NCBI GenBank assembly: GCA_030145435.1
Contig: JAQYVQ010000078.1
Coordinates: 1-15,685, forward strand
Direction of reading: 5' to 3'
DNA length: 15,685 nucleotides
Source: Syntrophobacteria bacterium
Lineage (GTDB): Bacteria > Desulfobacterota > DSWW01
In this document: positions 6,257 to 15,685 of the stretch, piece after piece
Position numbering within the stretch: position 1 is the first letter of the stretch
How the letters are laid out: each line of letters starts with the position of its first letter
Program-made: the position numbers and the translations under genes
Notes under the pieces: model-generated
Told to the model about the DNA's origin: nothing
The model's input: only the letters and a program-made list of their open reading frames with translations
Databases searched by the model: none

Positions 6257-8917
6257 TCAATGAGACTCGGGCGGGCCTTCCTGAGGGGGGAAGTGCCGGA
6301 CGATCCACTCCTTCTCCGTATCCCGATCCGTCACGAGGCCGTTGAGCCTCGCATCCATTACTTTCTCGAGGATCTCCCTGTACTGAGGGCCGGGTTCGTA
6401 GCCCATCTCCGCCAGGTCCTTGCCCGTCACGGAGACCCTTACGGAACGAAGCTTCGTGATGTACAGCGAGATCGCCTTCCGGGCCTTCTCTCGCGAGGTC
6501 TTGGTCATCAGGAAGAGGAGGACCTCGATCGGCAGGGGGTACAGCCAATGGTAGATCCGGCCCGGGTTCAGGTCACTCGGTCCCAAGACCATCTGCTTCA
6601 GGACGTTCTCGCCCTCCCCCTTCGCTTTCAATACATGGGTCGTCTTCTTGCCCACGATGGAGAGCCGCTTCCTGACCGTCTCCACGGCCTGATCGTCCAG
6701 GAGGGCGAGCAGGCAGAGGAGGTTGAACAGCCACTCCTCCCATGGGATGTCCAGGTAGAGGAACCGGAACCAGGACGATACCTGCCGGGCATTCTCCAGG
6801 ATCGTGCGGACCCGCTTGCTGAGGATCAGATCCGGATGGATGACCCGCAGCAGGTCGAGTTCCTGCATCCTCTCCAGGATTTCCTTGGGCCGCTCTTCCT
6901 TGAGGATGAGCTTGAGTTCTCCAAGGAGCCTTCTCCCATTGAGCTGTTCGGGCAACCCCATCTGAATCGCGTTCTGCATCAGCGTGCGGGTCTGGGGGCC
7001 CAGGGAGAAACCGAACCGTTCGGAAAAGCGCAAAGCCCTATAGATCCTCGTGGGGTCTTCGATGAAACTCAGGTTCTGGATGATGCGGACCACCTTGTCC
7101 TTGATGTCCTTTTCCCCGCCGAAGAAGTCCACCAGCTCCCCGAAACGCGCCGGATCGAGACGGACCGCCAGCGTGTTCATGGTGAAGTCTCTGCGGTAGA
7201 GGTCGAGTTTCAGGGAACTCCATTCCACGTTCGGCAGGGAGGCCGGCTTCTCGTAGTACTCCAACCGGGCCGTGGCCACATCGAGCTGGAACCCGTCGGG
7301 GAAGACCACCCGGGCGGTTCCGAAGCGCTCGTGGCTACGCTTTCGTGCCTCGTACCGCTCACAAATCTTCTGGGCGAATTCGAGCCCGTCTCCTTCCACG
7401 ACGATGTCGATGTCAAGATTGTCCCTGCGCATCAGGCAATCGCGCACCACCCCCCCGACCAGGTACGCGTGCATCCCGAGCGACTCTGCAATCTCCCCGA
7501 ACTCCTTGAGCAGTTCGAACGCGTGTGCAGGGAGCCTCTCGCGCATCAGGCGTGCCACCCGCCTCTCGCGGCCCGTGTCGGACGGTTCTTCCGCCAGGGG
7601 ATCCCTGTGCGCCGTCGGCAGGGAACTGGCGATGCTGCGCAACAGATCCGTGCGCGAGAGCACACCCACCAGCCTTTCCTCGTCCAGCACGGGGATGAAA
7701 CGCTGAACGCCCCTCAGGAGCAGGTCCTGGGCCTGCCGCAACGGGTCGTCCGGGGACAGGGTGACAAAATCCGAGCTCATGATCTCGCTGACCTTGTTCT
7801 TCTTCAGCCCGTGATAGCACGCCTTCTCCACGACCTGGCGCGTGAGAATGCCTCGCACCAGCTCTCCCTCTAGGACGGGCAGGCTGTTGATGTTGTACCG
7901 ATTGAGGGTTTCCGCCGCCACCGCGATCGTGTCGTCCACGCGCATGGACTTCACCGGAAAGGTCATGTGGTCCCGAACCTTCTCCTTTTCATCCCGCGGC
8001 TTCAGGTGCTCGCTCAGCAGGGCAAGCAGGTGCTCGCGGATCTGGAACAGGGTCAGGTCCTTGACCGTTGCCGATGCCGCGCTGGGATGACCGCCCCCTC
8101 CGAAATCTCTCGCAATCGCCCCCACGTCCACCTCGGGGATCCTGCTTCTCGCAACGAAGAAGATCCGGTTCTCCATGCGGGCAAGCACGAACAGAACGTT
8201 CAGGTTCTCCATGTCCTTGAGCTTGTGGACCAGGACGGCCAGGTCGCCCACGTATCCGTCGGCGCTCGCCTCGGCAACGTTCACTTCGATCCCGTGCACG
8301 GTGTAGACCTTGCGGGTCTGAATCAGCTCGTTCAGAATCCCGACCTGCTCCTGCGTGAACTCGGGAGTGATCAGATTCGAGACCGCGTTCAGGTCGGCCC
8401 CGCACTCGAGGAGATAGGCGGCCGCCTGCAGGTCGTTCACGGTAGTGGAAGAAAAGGTCAGGCTCCCAGTGTCTTCGTAGATCCCAAGCATGAGGACCGT
8501 GGCCTCTTCCGGCGCGAGGGAGATCGATCGTTCCTGCAGCAGCTCCACCATCAGGGTAACGCTGGCGCCGTAAGGCTTGTAGACCTCCACATCGCCCTGA
8601 ATGTCACGGCCCGTGGGCGGGTGATGATCGTATACGTGGACCTCCACATTCGGATCGTCCACCAACTGCTGAAACCGGCCGATGCGGTCCCACTGCCGGA
8701 TGTCGACGAGGATGAGCCGGGTGACGCTCGCCATGTCGATCCCCTTGAGTTTCTCGAAGGGGACCGTGTAAAGCACGCTCTCCAGGAAGAATCTCCGGAG
8801 GCTCTTCTCTTGCGAACCTGGAAAGACCAGGACCGCATTCGGGTAGAGCTTCTTCGCGGCGAGCATCGATCCCAGAGAATCGAAGTCCGCATTGATGTGC
8901 GTGGTGATGACTTCCAT
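6257..8917 (-). CDS. DHH phosphoesterase, CBS pair and tRNA nucleotidyltransferase fusion
   Basis: This is an 886-residue three-part fusion. Residues 1-300 are a DHH/DHHA1 phosphoesterase with 'HINADFDSLGS' at 7-17, 'DHHPPTG' at 97-103 and 'GGGGHPSAA' at 273-281. Residues 314-430 are two CBS domains, which usually bind adenine nucleotides. From about residue 455 there is a class II nucleotidyltransferase of the poly(A) polymerase/CCA-adding family, with 'LVGGVVRDCLMRR' at 486-498, the metal-binding 'LDIDIVVEG' (D502, D504), 'RRDFTMN' at 575-581 and 'EDPTRIYRALRF' at 620-631. Related fusions are known in deltaproteobacteria and some deep-branching bacteria, and the C-terminal part is often an A-adding or CCA-adding tRNA enzyme. 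The start has GAGGGG upstream. It follows xerD by 25 nt. Whether it adds A, CCA or poly(A) cannot be told by eye. Confidence 0.92.
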   Translation of the reverse strand: MEVITTHINADFDSLGSMLAAKKLYPNAVLVFPGSQEKSLRRFFLESVLYTVPFEKLKGIDMASVTRLILVDIRQWDRIGRFQQLVDDPNVEVHVYDHHPPTGRDIQGDVEVYKPYGASVTLMVELLQERSISLAPEEATVLMLGIYEDTGSLTFSSTTVNDLQAAAYLLECGADLNAVSNLITPEFTQEQVGILNELIQTRKVYTVHGIEVNVAEASADGYVGDLAVLVHKLKDMENLNVLFVLARMENRIFFVARSRIPEVDVGAIARDFGGGGHPSAASATVKDLTLFQIREHLLALLSEHLKPRDEKEKVRDHMTFPVKSMRVDDTIAVAAETLNRYNINSLPVLEGELVRGILTRQVVEKACYHGLKKNKVSEIMSSDFVTLSPDDPLRQAQDLLLRGVQRFIPVLDEERLVGVLSRTDLLRSIASSLPTAHRDPLAEEPSDTGRERRVARLMRERLPAHAFELLKEFGEIAESLGMHAYLVGGVVRDCLMRRDNLDIDIVVEGDGLEFAQKICERYEARKRSHERFGTARVVFPDGFQLDVATARLEYYEKPASLPNVEWSSLKLDLYRRDFTMNTLAVRLDPARFGELVDFFGGEKDIKDKVVRIIQNLSFIEDPTRIYRALRFSERFGFSLGPQTRTLMQNAIQMGLPEQLNGRRLLGELKLILKEERPKEILERMQELDLLRVIHPDLILSKRVRTILENARQVSSWFRFLYLDIPWEEWLFNLLCLLALLDDQAVETVRKRLSIVGKKTTHVLKAKGEGENVLKQMVLGPSDLNPGRIYHWLYPLPIEVLLFLMTKTSREKARKAISLYITKLRSVRVSVTGKDLAEMGYEPGPQYREILEKVMDARLNGLVTDRDTEKEWIVRHFPPQEGPPESH

Positions 8918-8942
8918 GCCTGTCCCCTCTAGAACCTATGGG

Positions 8943-9854
8943 TCACTTGGCTCGGGGATGGTGGCGCTGATAGATCTGCTTCAACTTCTCCCGGTTCAGA
9001 TGCGTATAGATCTGTGTCGTCGAGATGCTCGCGTGCCCGAGCATGAGTTGCACGGACCGCAGATCAGCCCCTCTCTCCAGCAGGTGCGTGGCAAAAGAAT
9101 GACGCAGAACGTGGGGGGTGACGGGCGAAGAGATGCCCGCCTGGAGCGCGTACCGGTTAAGGAGTTTCCACACCCCCTGCCGGCTCAGTCCCCTTCCGGA
9201 CCTGTTCAGGAACACGTGTCGGGCCCTCGCGGTCTTGTCCAGCGCGGGCCGGACAGCGCTCAGGTATTCCTTGATTTTCTCCAGGGCCACCTCGCCGACC
9301 GGCACGAGCCTCTCCTTTTTCCCCTTGCCGTAGGCAACGACGTAGCCCACTTCCAGGTTCAGATCTTGCAACCTCAATGCCAATAGCTCGGACACGCGAA
9401 GGCCCGTGGCATACAGGAGCTCCAGCATGGCCTGATTCCGGACCCCGAGAGGCTCGGTCGGATCGGGCTGGGCCAGGAGGCGTTCCACCTCGTCCAGCGA
9501 GAGGTTCTTGGGCAGGGGGGACCCGAGACGCGGGACCTCGAGCAACTCGGTCGGGTCCTCGTCCATGTATCCTTCCTTCTGCAGAAAGCGGAACAGGCCC
9601 CGGAGGCTGCTCGCCTTCCGCCGCACAGACCGGGCCGACATGCCTGCCTGCCCCTTCCCGAGAAAGTAGAAGCGAAGGTCCTCGTCCCGAACTTCGCGCA
9701 CGGGCCTCCCGAGGGTCTCGTCCACCCATTGGATGAACTCGGCGAGGTCCCGGCTGTATGCCTCGAGCGTGTTCCGGGCGAGGCCCTTTTCCACGCGCAG
9801 GTAATCGAGGTAGGCGTCCAGCAGTTCGTTCACCTTCCTATCGTCGGTGGGCAA
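8943..9854 (-). CDS. xerD: Tyrosine recombinase XerD
   Basis: This is a 303-residue site-specific recombinase that, with a XerC partner, resolves chromosome dimers at dif. The N-terminal SAM-like domain is at about residues 8-94 ('YLDYLRVEKGLARNTLEAYSRDL'). The catalytic set is complete: R153 in 'ATGLRVSELLAL', K177 in 'GKGKKERLVP', H248 and R251 in 'PHVLRHSFATHLL', H274 in 'LGHASISTTQIY', and the nucleophile Y283. Length and the ending 'YQRHHPRAK' resemble XerD rather than XerC, but the two are hard to separate. The gene begins with TTG, 6 nt after the mutS stop, so translation is probably coupled. This is a housekeeping recombinase, not the element's integrase. Confidence 0.9.
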   Translation of the reverse strand: MPTDDRKVNELLDAYLDYLRVEKGLARNTLEAYSRDLAEFIQWVDETLGRPVREVRDEDLRFYFLGKGQAGMSARSVRRKASSLRGLFRFLQKEGYMDEDPTELLEVPRLGSPLPKNLSLDEVERLLAQPDPTEPLGVRNQAMLELLYATGLRVSELLALRLQDLNLEVGYVVAYGKGKKERLVPVGEVALEKIKEYLSAVRPALDKTARARHVFLNRSGRGLSRQGVWKLLNRYALQAGISSPVTPHVLRHSFATHLLERGADLRSVQLMLGHASISTTQIYTHLNREKLKQIYQRHHPRAK

Positions 9855-9860
9855 GAGGCT

Positions 9861-12488
<2,628 letters not shown>

Positions 12489-12619
12489 GGGCAAATTCCT
12501 TCAGAGCCCCTGCGTTCTCCTGTCCCCAGGTTTGTACATCATTTTGCTTGATGCTTGCAACACGGAGAGGCAAACAACTCCCTCCCAAAAGAAAAATGAA
12601 AAATCCAGGAATCGCCCCT

Positions 12620-12700
12620 TGACACATCGCGTCAAATGCTTATCTTGTTCTTGACACACGGCGTCATAATTGGTAGAGTCATTGATAACGCACCGCATCA
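12620..12700. promoter_or_regulatory. Three similar 15-bp palindromic operator candidates
   Basis: TGACACATCGCGTCA (12620-12634) and TGACACACGGCGTCA (12652-12666) agree at 13 of 15 positions; TAACGCACCGCATCA (12686-12700) matches the second at 11 of 15. The first two are imperfect palindromes with TGAC/GTCA ends. Centres are 32 and 34 bp apart, close to three helical turns. The second covers the -35 box and the third the predicted start point of the rightward promoter, which suggests cooperative repression by a dimeric, perhaps TetR-like, regulator. No such regulator is encoded in the window. Confidence 0.65.
12651..12679 (+). promoter_or_regulatory. Promoter of the small membrane-protein gene
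   Basis: TTGACA (12651-12656) and TAGAGT (12674-12679) are separated by 17 nt. Transcription would start near 12686, about 70 nt before the start codon. The -35 box is perfect and is embedded in the second palindrome. Confidence 0.6.
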
Positions 12701-12755
12701 TTGAAGGGTTTCAGCAATTCTGCATAAGGGGCAAGGCCCCGGAAAGGAGACTATC

Positions 12756-12962
12756 ATGCAGGCAAACACAGGAGCACACAGGCATGTCTTCGAGGGCTTT
12801 CACGTCGACTGGAATCAGCTGCGCACTTGGAGAGAGAAGACCATGACCAAAGAGAGGTTCGCCGAAATCGCACTGCTCGCATCGACGGCAACGGTATTGG
12901 GATATATCGTCTGGTGGGCTGCGAAGGCGGCTGAGAACTACACGATCCTGGGCCTCGGCTAA
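12756..12962 (+). CDS. Small membrane protein of unknown function
   Basis: I do not recognise this 68-residue protein. A hydrophilic N-terminal half, rich in His, Arg and Trp, precedes one predicted membrane helix at about residues 36-55 ('AEIALLASTATVLGYIVWWA') and a short uncharged tail ending 'TILGLG'. Positive residues before the helix (R24, R26, K28, K32, R34) suggest the N-terminus is cytoplasmic. It looks like a real gene: AGGAGA lies about 7 nt before the ATG, a promoter with operator-like repeats precedes it and a hairpin terminator follows. An internal ATG at residue 30 with GGAGAG upstream could yield a 39-residue form. It has no signal peptide cleavage site that I can see. The function is unknown. 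Confidence 0.7.
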   Translation: MQANTGAHRHVFEGFHVDWNQLRTWREKTMTKERFAEIALLASTATVLGYIVWWAAKAAENYTILGLG

Positions 12963-13016
12963 TCGCGAGCCCCTCGCAAGCCTCTTTTCAGGACCTTCTG
13001 CACCCCACACACACGC

Positions 13017-13050
13017 AAGGGCGGTTACCCCCCACGGGCACCGCCCTTTT
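13017..13050 (+). terminator. Rho-independent terminator after the small gene
   Basis: AAGGGCGGT (13017-13025) pairs with ACCGCCCTT (13040-13048) around a 14-nt loop, followed by TTTT ending at 13050. It separates the small membrane-protein gene from the epoxide hydrolase gene. Confidence 0.8.
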
Positions 13051-13061
13051 CGCCCCCCTGA

Positions 13062-13090
13062 TTGACACAAGACGCTCTTTCATACAATAT
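13062..13090 (+). promoter_or_regulatory. Candidate promoter for the epoxide hydrolase gene
   Basis: TTGACA (13062-13067) is followed by TACAAT after 15 nt (13083-13088) or CAATAT after 17 nt (13085-13090). The -35 box lies in TGACACAAGACGCTC (13063-13077), which matches the second upstream palindrome at 10 of 15 positions, chiefly in its left arm. Part of that match is simply the -35 consensus. Confidence 0.5.
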
Positions 13091-13146
13091 TCCTACACGT
13101 ATACCTACCTGTCCGGAAAAACGCCCGCCATCCTGAGGAGGGAATT

Positions 13147-14286
13147 ATGAAGGACGCAATCGTTCCCCATCGCATTCAAATCCCGGAGAGCGCCCTGACC
13201 GACCTGGCACAGCGGCTTGCCCATACCCGCTGGCCCGATCGGGAGACGCCCGAGGACTGGTCACAGGGGATTCCGCTTGCCTACATGCAGGAAGTCGTCC
13301 GGTACTGGGCCTCGGAGTATAACTGGCGGCGATGCGAGGACCGGGTGAACAAGTTTGACCAGTTCAAGACGACGCTGGACGGACTCGGCATCCACTTCCT
13401 GCACGTACGCTCGCCACGAGAAGACGCTCTGCCGCTCGTGCTGACCCACGGCTGGCCTGGGTCGATCATCGAGTTCATGAAGGTCATCGAGCCGCTGGCG
13501 GACCCGGAGGGCCACGGCGGCAGCGGGGCGGATGCCTTCCACGTGGTCTGCCCTTCCCTGCCGGGCTTTGGGTTCTCTGACAAGCCGGAGGAGACCGGCT
13601 GGACGACCCAGCGTACCGCCCGCGCGTGGGCCGGGCTCATGGAACGCCTCGGCTACGAGCGGTACGTGGCCCAGGGGGGCGACTGGGGCTCGATGGTGAC
13701 ATGCGAGATCGCCCTGGCTGATCCGGAACACTGCGCGGGCATTCACCTCAACATGCCTGTCGTGTCGCCGGACCCGGAGACCATGAACGACTTGACGCCC
13801 CGCGAGCAGTCCGCACTCGAAGCGTTCCAAAACTACCAGGACTGGGATTCCGGGTACTCGAAGCAGCAGAGCACCCGCCCACAGACCCTGGGCTACGGCC
13901 TGGTAGACTCCCCTGCCGGGCAGGCCGCCTGGATCCTGGAGAAGTTCTGGGCCTGGACCGACAGCGACGGCCACCCGGAGAACGTGCTCACCCGGGACGA
14001 GTTGCTCGACAACGTGATGCTCTACTGGCTGCCAGCCGCCGGTGCCTCCTCGGCACGGTTGTACTGGGAGAGCTTCAACAAGATCAACTTCGACCCGATC
14101 CACATCCCGGTTGGTTGCAGCATCTTCCCCAAGGAGATCTTCGGATGTTCCCGGCGCTGGGCCGAGAAGAGGTTCACCCGTCTCGTGTACTGGAACGAAC
14201 TCGACAAGGGGGGCCACTTCGCTGCCTTCGAACAGCCGGCCACCTTCGTCGACGAGCTGAGGAACTGCTTCCGCCACATGCGCTGA
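13147..14286 (+). CDS. Epoxide hydrolase, microsomal-type alpha/beta hydrolase
   Basis: This 379-residue alpha/beta hydrolase has the N-terminal extension of the microsomal (EHN) epoxide hydrolase family. Residues 6-110 carry the extension ('VPHRIQIPESALTDLAQRLAHTRWPD') and lead to the oxyanion-hole motif 'HGWPGS' (101-106). The nucleophile is Asp179 in 'GGDWGS', and the base is His357 in 'KGGHFAAFEQP'. Tyrosines near residues 293 and 304 ('MLYWLPA', 'RLYWES') are candidates for epoxide activation. Members open an epoxide to a vicinal diol through an ester intermediate; the substrate here is unknown. No signal peptide is seen, so it is likely cytoplasmic. The ATG has GAGGAGG about 7 nt upstream. 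The gene has its own promoter and converges with the nitrilase gene. Confidence 0.9.
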   Translation: MKDAIVPHRIQIPESALTDLAQRLAHTRWPDRETPEDWSQGIPLAYMQEVVRYWASEYNWRRCEDRVNKFDQFKTTLDGLGIHFLHVRSPREDALPLVLTHGWPGSIIEFMKVIEPLADPEGHGGSGADAFHVVCPSLPGFGFSDKPEETGWTTQRTARAWAGLMERLGYERYVAQGGDWGSMVTCEIALADPEHCAGIHLNMPVVSPDPETMNDLTPREQSALEAFQNYQDWDSGYSKQQSTRPQTLGYGLVDSPAGQAAWILEKFWAWTDSDGHPENVLTRDELLDNVMLYWLPAAGASSARLYWESFNKINFDPIHIPVGCSIFPKEIFGCSRRWAEKRFTRLVYWNELDKGGHFAAFEQPATFVDELRNCFRHMR

Positions 14287-14301
14287 CGGAACCGTGACGC
14301 C

Positions 14302-14325
14302 GGGCCCCCTGGCGCGGCCCTTCTT
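14302..14325 (+). terminator. Weak hairpin between convergent genes
   Basis: GGGCC (14302-14306) can pair with GGCCC (14316-14320), followed by TTCTT. The stem is short, so this is only a possible terminator for the epoxide hydrolase gene. Confidence 0.3.
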
Positions 14326-14418
14326 GCCGGCAGATCGAACAACCGAGAGAATCGAGAGCCTGCAGCAGTCGGATCCACGCTGCCTGTGAAGCTCAAGAGA
14401 GGGACAGGACCGGGACCT

Positions 14419-15393
14419 CTACCTGGACCGGCCGGCCGAGATCTGCCGCGCCCGCTTCTTTCGCTCCCGGCTCAGGGCATACCACGTCTTGCCCAGGGCC
14501 TCGATCACCTGGGGAGCAGGAATCGGGATTCTGTTCTTCACCGCCCATCGGCCGTAACACGGGGGCATTCTGCCCGTCTTGCGTGAGGGGTCCAATGTGA
14601 CGTCCTCGACGATGAGACCTTCCTCGTCTCCCATCTGCGCCTTCACGGTGCCGTCCGAGTCACAGATGGTCGAGAGTCCGGGAAAGGCGGAATCCTGTTG
14701 GAGAAAGGGCAAGCCCGGCACGGGCGTCTGCCATCGGCCGCTCTTGTTGATCATGACCGCAGGCACGCCCAGCACGCCGGCGTAGTGGGATGCGAGTTCC
14801 TTCAGGCCGCGGTTGAAATCGTCCGCGTTCTTCCGGGAAACCAGGATGCTCGTCGAAGGGGTGGGCGCGGAGTGTGGCATCAGGAGCAGATCCACCGCGT
14901 GCTCACACATCATGCTCGGGATGTAGGCCAGCTGGTTCTCGTAGCAGATGCCGACGCCCACCTTCCCGAATTCCGTGCCGATGACGTGAGAGCCGGCGTC
15001 TCCCTTGACGAAGAAGGACTCGAACAGCGCGGAGGTCTGCTTCCTCACCCGGCCGGCTTCCTGCCCGTCCGGCCCTGTGAGCACGAAGGTGTTGAAGAAG
15101 TCCTCCCCCTCCGCCTCGAGAAAGCTGGTCCCGATCCAGACGCCTAACCTCTTCGCGTTCTCTCGCAGCCACACGACGGTCGGCCCCTGCTTCGTTTCCG
15201 CCCCTTCCCATATAGCCGTGGTGTAGACATACCCTGTCGGCATGAACTCGGGCAGGATGATCAGGCGGGCCCCCTTCTCTGCCGCCTGATCGACGAAGCG
15301 GGTCGCGCGCTCCAGATTGGCCTCGACCCGGCCGTTCTCCGATTCCATCTGCACCGCGGCCACCCGGATGGTCCTTGCTTCCTGTTCCGCCAT
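14419..15393 (-). CDS. Carbon-nitrogen hydrolase, nitrilase superfamily
   Basis: This is a 324-residue amidase-type enzyme of the nitrilase superfamily. The catalytic triad is visible: E49 in 'LPEFMPTGY', K118 in 'RVRKQTSALFE' and C150 in 'GVGICYENQL'. The N-terminal strand 'TIRVAAVQMESENG' is typical. Members hydrolyse amides, carbamoyl groups or nitriles; residues near the triad do not let me name the substrate. It has no signal peptide. The ATG at 15393 has AGGAG about 7 nt upstream. It starts 25 nt after the end of the acyl-CoA synthetase gene, so the two are likely co-transcribed and may act in one degradation route. The C-terminal tail is basic (RERKKRARQISAGRSR). Confidence 0.88.
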   Translation of the reverse strand: MAEQEARTIRVAAVQMESENGRVEANLERATRFVDQAAEKGARLIILPEFMPTGYVYTTAIWEGAETKQGPTVVWLRENAKRLGVWIGTSFLEAEGEDFFNTFVLTGPDGQEAGRVRKQTSALFESFFVKGDAGSHVIGTEFGKVGVGICYENQLAYIPSMMCEHAVDLLLMPHSAPTPSTSILVSRKNADDFNRGLKELASHYAGVLGVPAVMINKSGRWQTPVPGLPFLQQDSAFPGLSTICDSDGTVKAQMGDEEGLIVEDVTLDPSRKTGRMPPCYGRWAVKNRIPIPAPQVIEALGKTWYALSRERKKRARQISAGRSR

Positions 15394-15418
15394 TCTCGTT
15401 CTCCTGGTGTTCGCTGCG

Positions 15419-15685
15419 CTATTCCGGAGTGTATTGCGCCTTCAGCACCTTTTTGAGGATCTTGCCCGTGGCCGTGCGGGGCAGTTCCTCCGTAAAGAGC
15501 ACCTTCTTGGGCACCTTGTACTTGGCGAGCCTTCCCTTGCAGAACTCGATCACGCTCTCCTCGCTGACCTCCTCGCCCGGCTTCGGAACCACGATGGCCA
15601 TCCCGACTTCCCCCCACTTCTCATCCGGGATTCCGATGACGCCCACGTCACCTACCCGGTCGAAGCCCATGATCGCGTCCTCGAC
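15419..15685 (-). CDS. Acyl-CoA synthetase (AMP-forming), C-terminal part
   Basis: Only the last 88 residues are in the window; the gene continues past the right edge. They form the C-terminal subdomain of the ANL adenylating family. 'DVGVIGIPDEKWGEVGMAIVV' matches the strand-turn region, 'LAKYKVPKKVLFTEELPRTATGKILKK' matches the end region, and the catalytic Lys lies in 'TATGKILKK'. The family activates a carboxylic acid to an acyl-adenylate and then to the CoA thioester. Fatty-acid or aromatic substrates are both possible. It precedes the nitrilase-family gene by 25 nt on the same strand. Confidence 0.88.
   Translation of the reverse strand, partial: VEDAIMGFDRVGDVGVIGIPDEKWGEVGMAIVVPKPGEEVSEESVIEFCKGRLAKYKVPKKVLFTEELPRTATGKILKKVLKAQYTPE

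Noticed and set aside
6254..7873. Plus-strand open frame of 539 codons opposite the DHH-CBS-nucleotidyltransferase gene
   Set aside because: It is fully antisense to a gene with clear catalytic motifs and has no family features of its own.
8943..9854. XerD as the integrase of the mobile element
   Set aside because: It is embedded in the mutS operon far from the attachment site and has the length and C-terminus of the housekeeping recombinase.
12620..12700. CRISPR array
   Set aside because: The three repeats are only 15 bp, palindromic, imperfect and 17-19 bp apart over a promoter, which fits operators and not CRISPR repeats and spacers.
13261..14277. Minus-strand open frame of 338 codons opposite the epoxide hydrolase
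   Set aside because: It is antisense to a gene with an intact catalytic set and good ribosome-binding site; the frame is open because of high GC in codon position three.

Overview
The window joins a mobile-element end (about 1-2548) to a bacterial housekeeping block (2549-12488) and a short metabolic block (12489-15685). The GC-rich sequence and the run mutS, xerD, a DHH-CBS-tRNA nucleotidyltransferase fusion, an M50 protease, scpA, scpB and rluB suggest a deltaproteobacterium (Desulfobacterota). That placement rests on gene content and order and is an inference.

Region 1 (1-2548) looks like one end of an integrated element abutting the 3' end of an initiator tRNA gene. Reading left from a shared control region (893-1173) are an AlpA/excisionase-type helix-turn-helix protein and an archaeo-eukaryotic-type primase that runs off the window. 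Reading right are a second small helix-turn-helix protein and a secreted trypsin-like serine protease, which is probably cargo. The control region carries a good sigma70-type promoter with a palindrome on its -10 box and a perfect tandem 10-bp repeat. Between the protease and the tRNA lie four copies of an 8-bp motif in two opposed pairs, a plausible layout for recombinase or excisionase binding sites. No integrase gene is visible in the window.

Region 2 (2549-12488) lies entirely on the minus strand, in the order mutS, xerD, DHH-CBS-PolyA fusion, M50 protease, scpA, scpB, rluB and tRNA-fMet. Very short gaps (6 and 25 nt) and two 11-nt overlaps (scpA/scpB and scpB/rluB) point to co-transcribed groups. 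Their roles are mismatch repair, chromosome dimer resolution, condensin loading, tRNA end maturation and rRNA modification. ScpB carries long acidic extensions at both ends, and the N-terminal one contains a 29-residue tandem duplication.

Region 3 (12489-15685) starts with an intergenic region holding three similar 15-bp palindromes, 32-34 bp apart, around a promoter for an unrecognised 68-residue membrane protein. That gene ends in a clear hairpin terminator. A separately promoted epoxide hydrolase follows. Converging on it from the right are a nitrilase-superfamily hydrolase and the C-terminal end of an acyl-CoA synthetase, probably one operon. The substrates of these enzymes cannot be read from the sequence.
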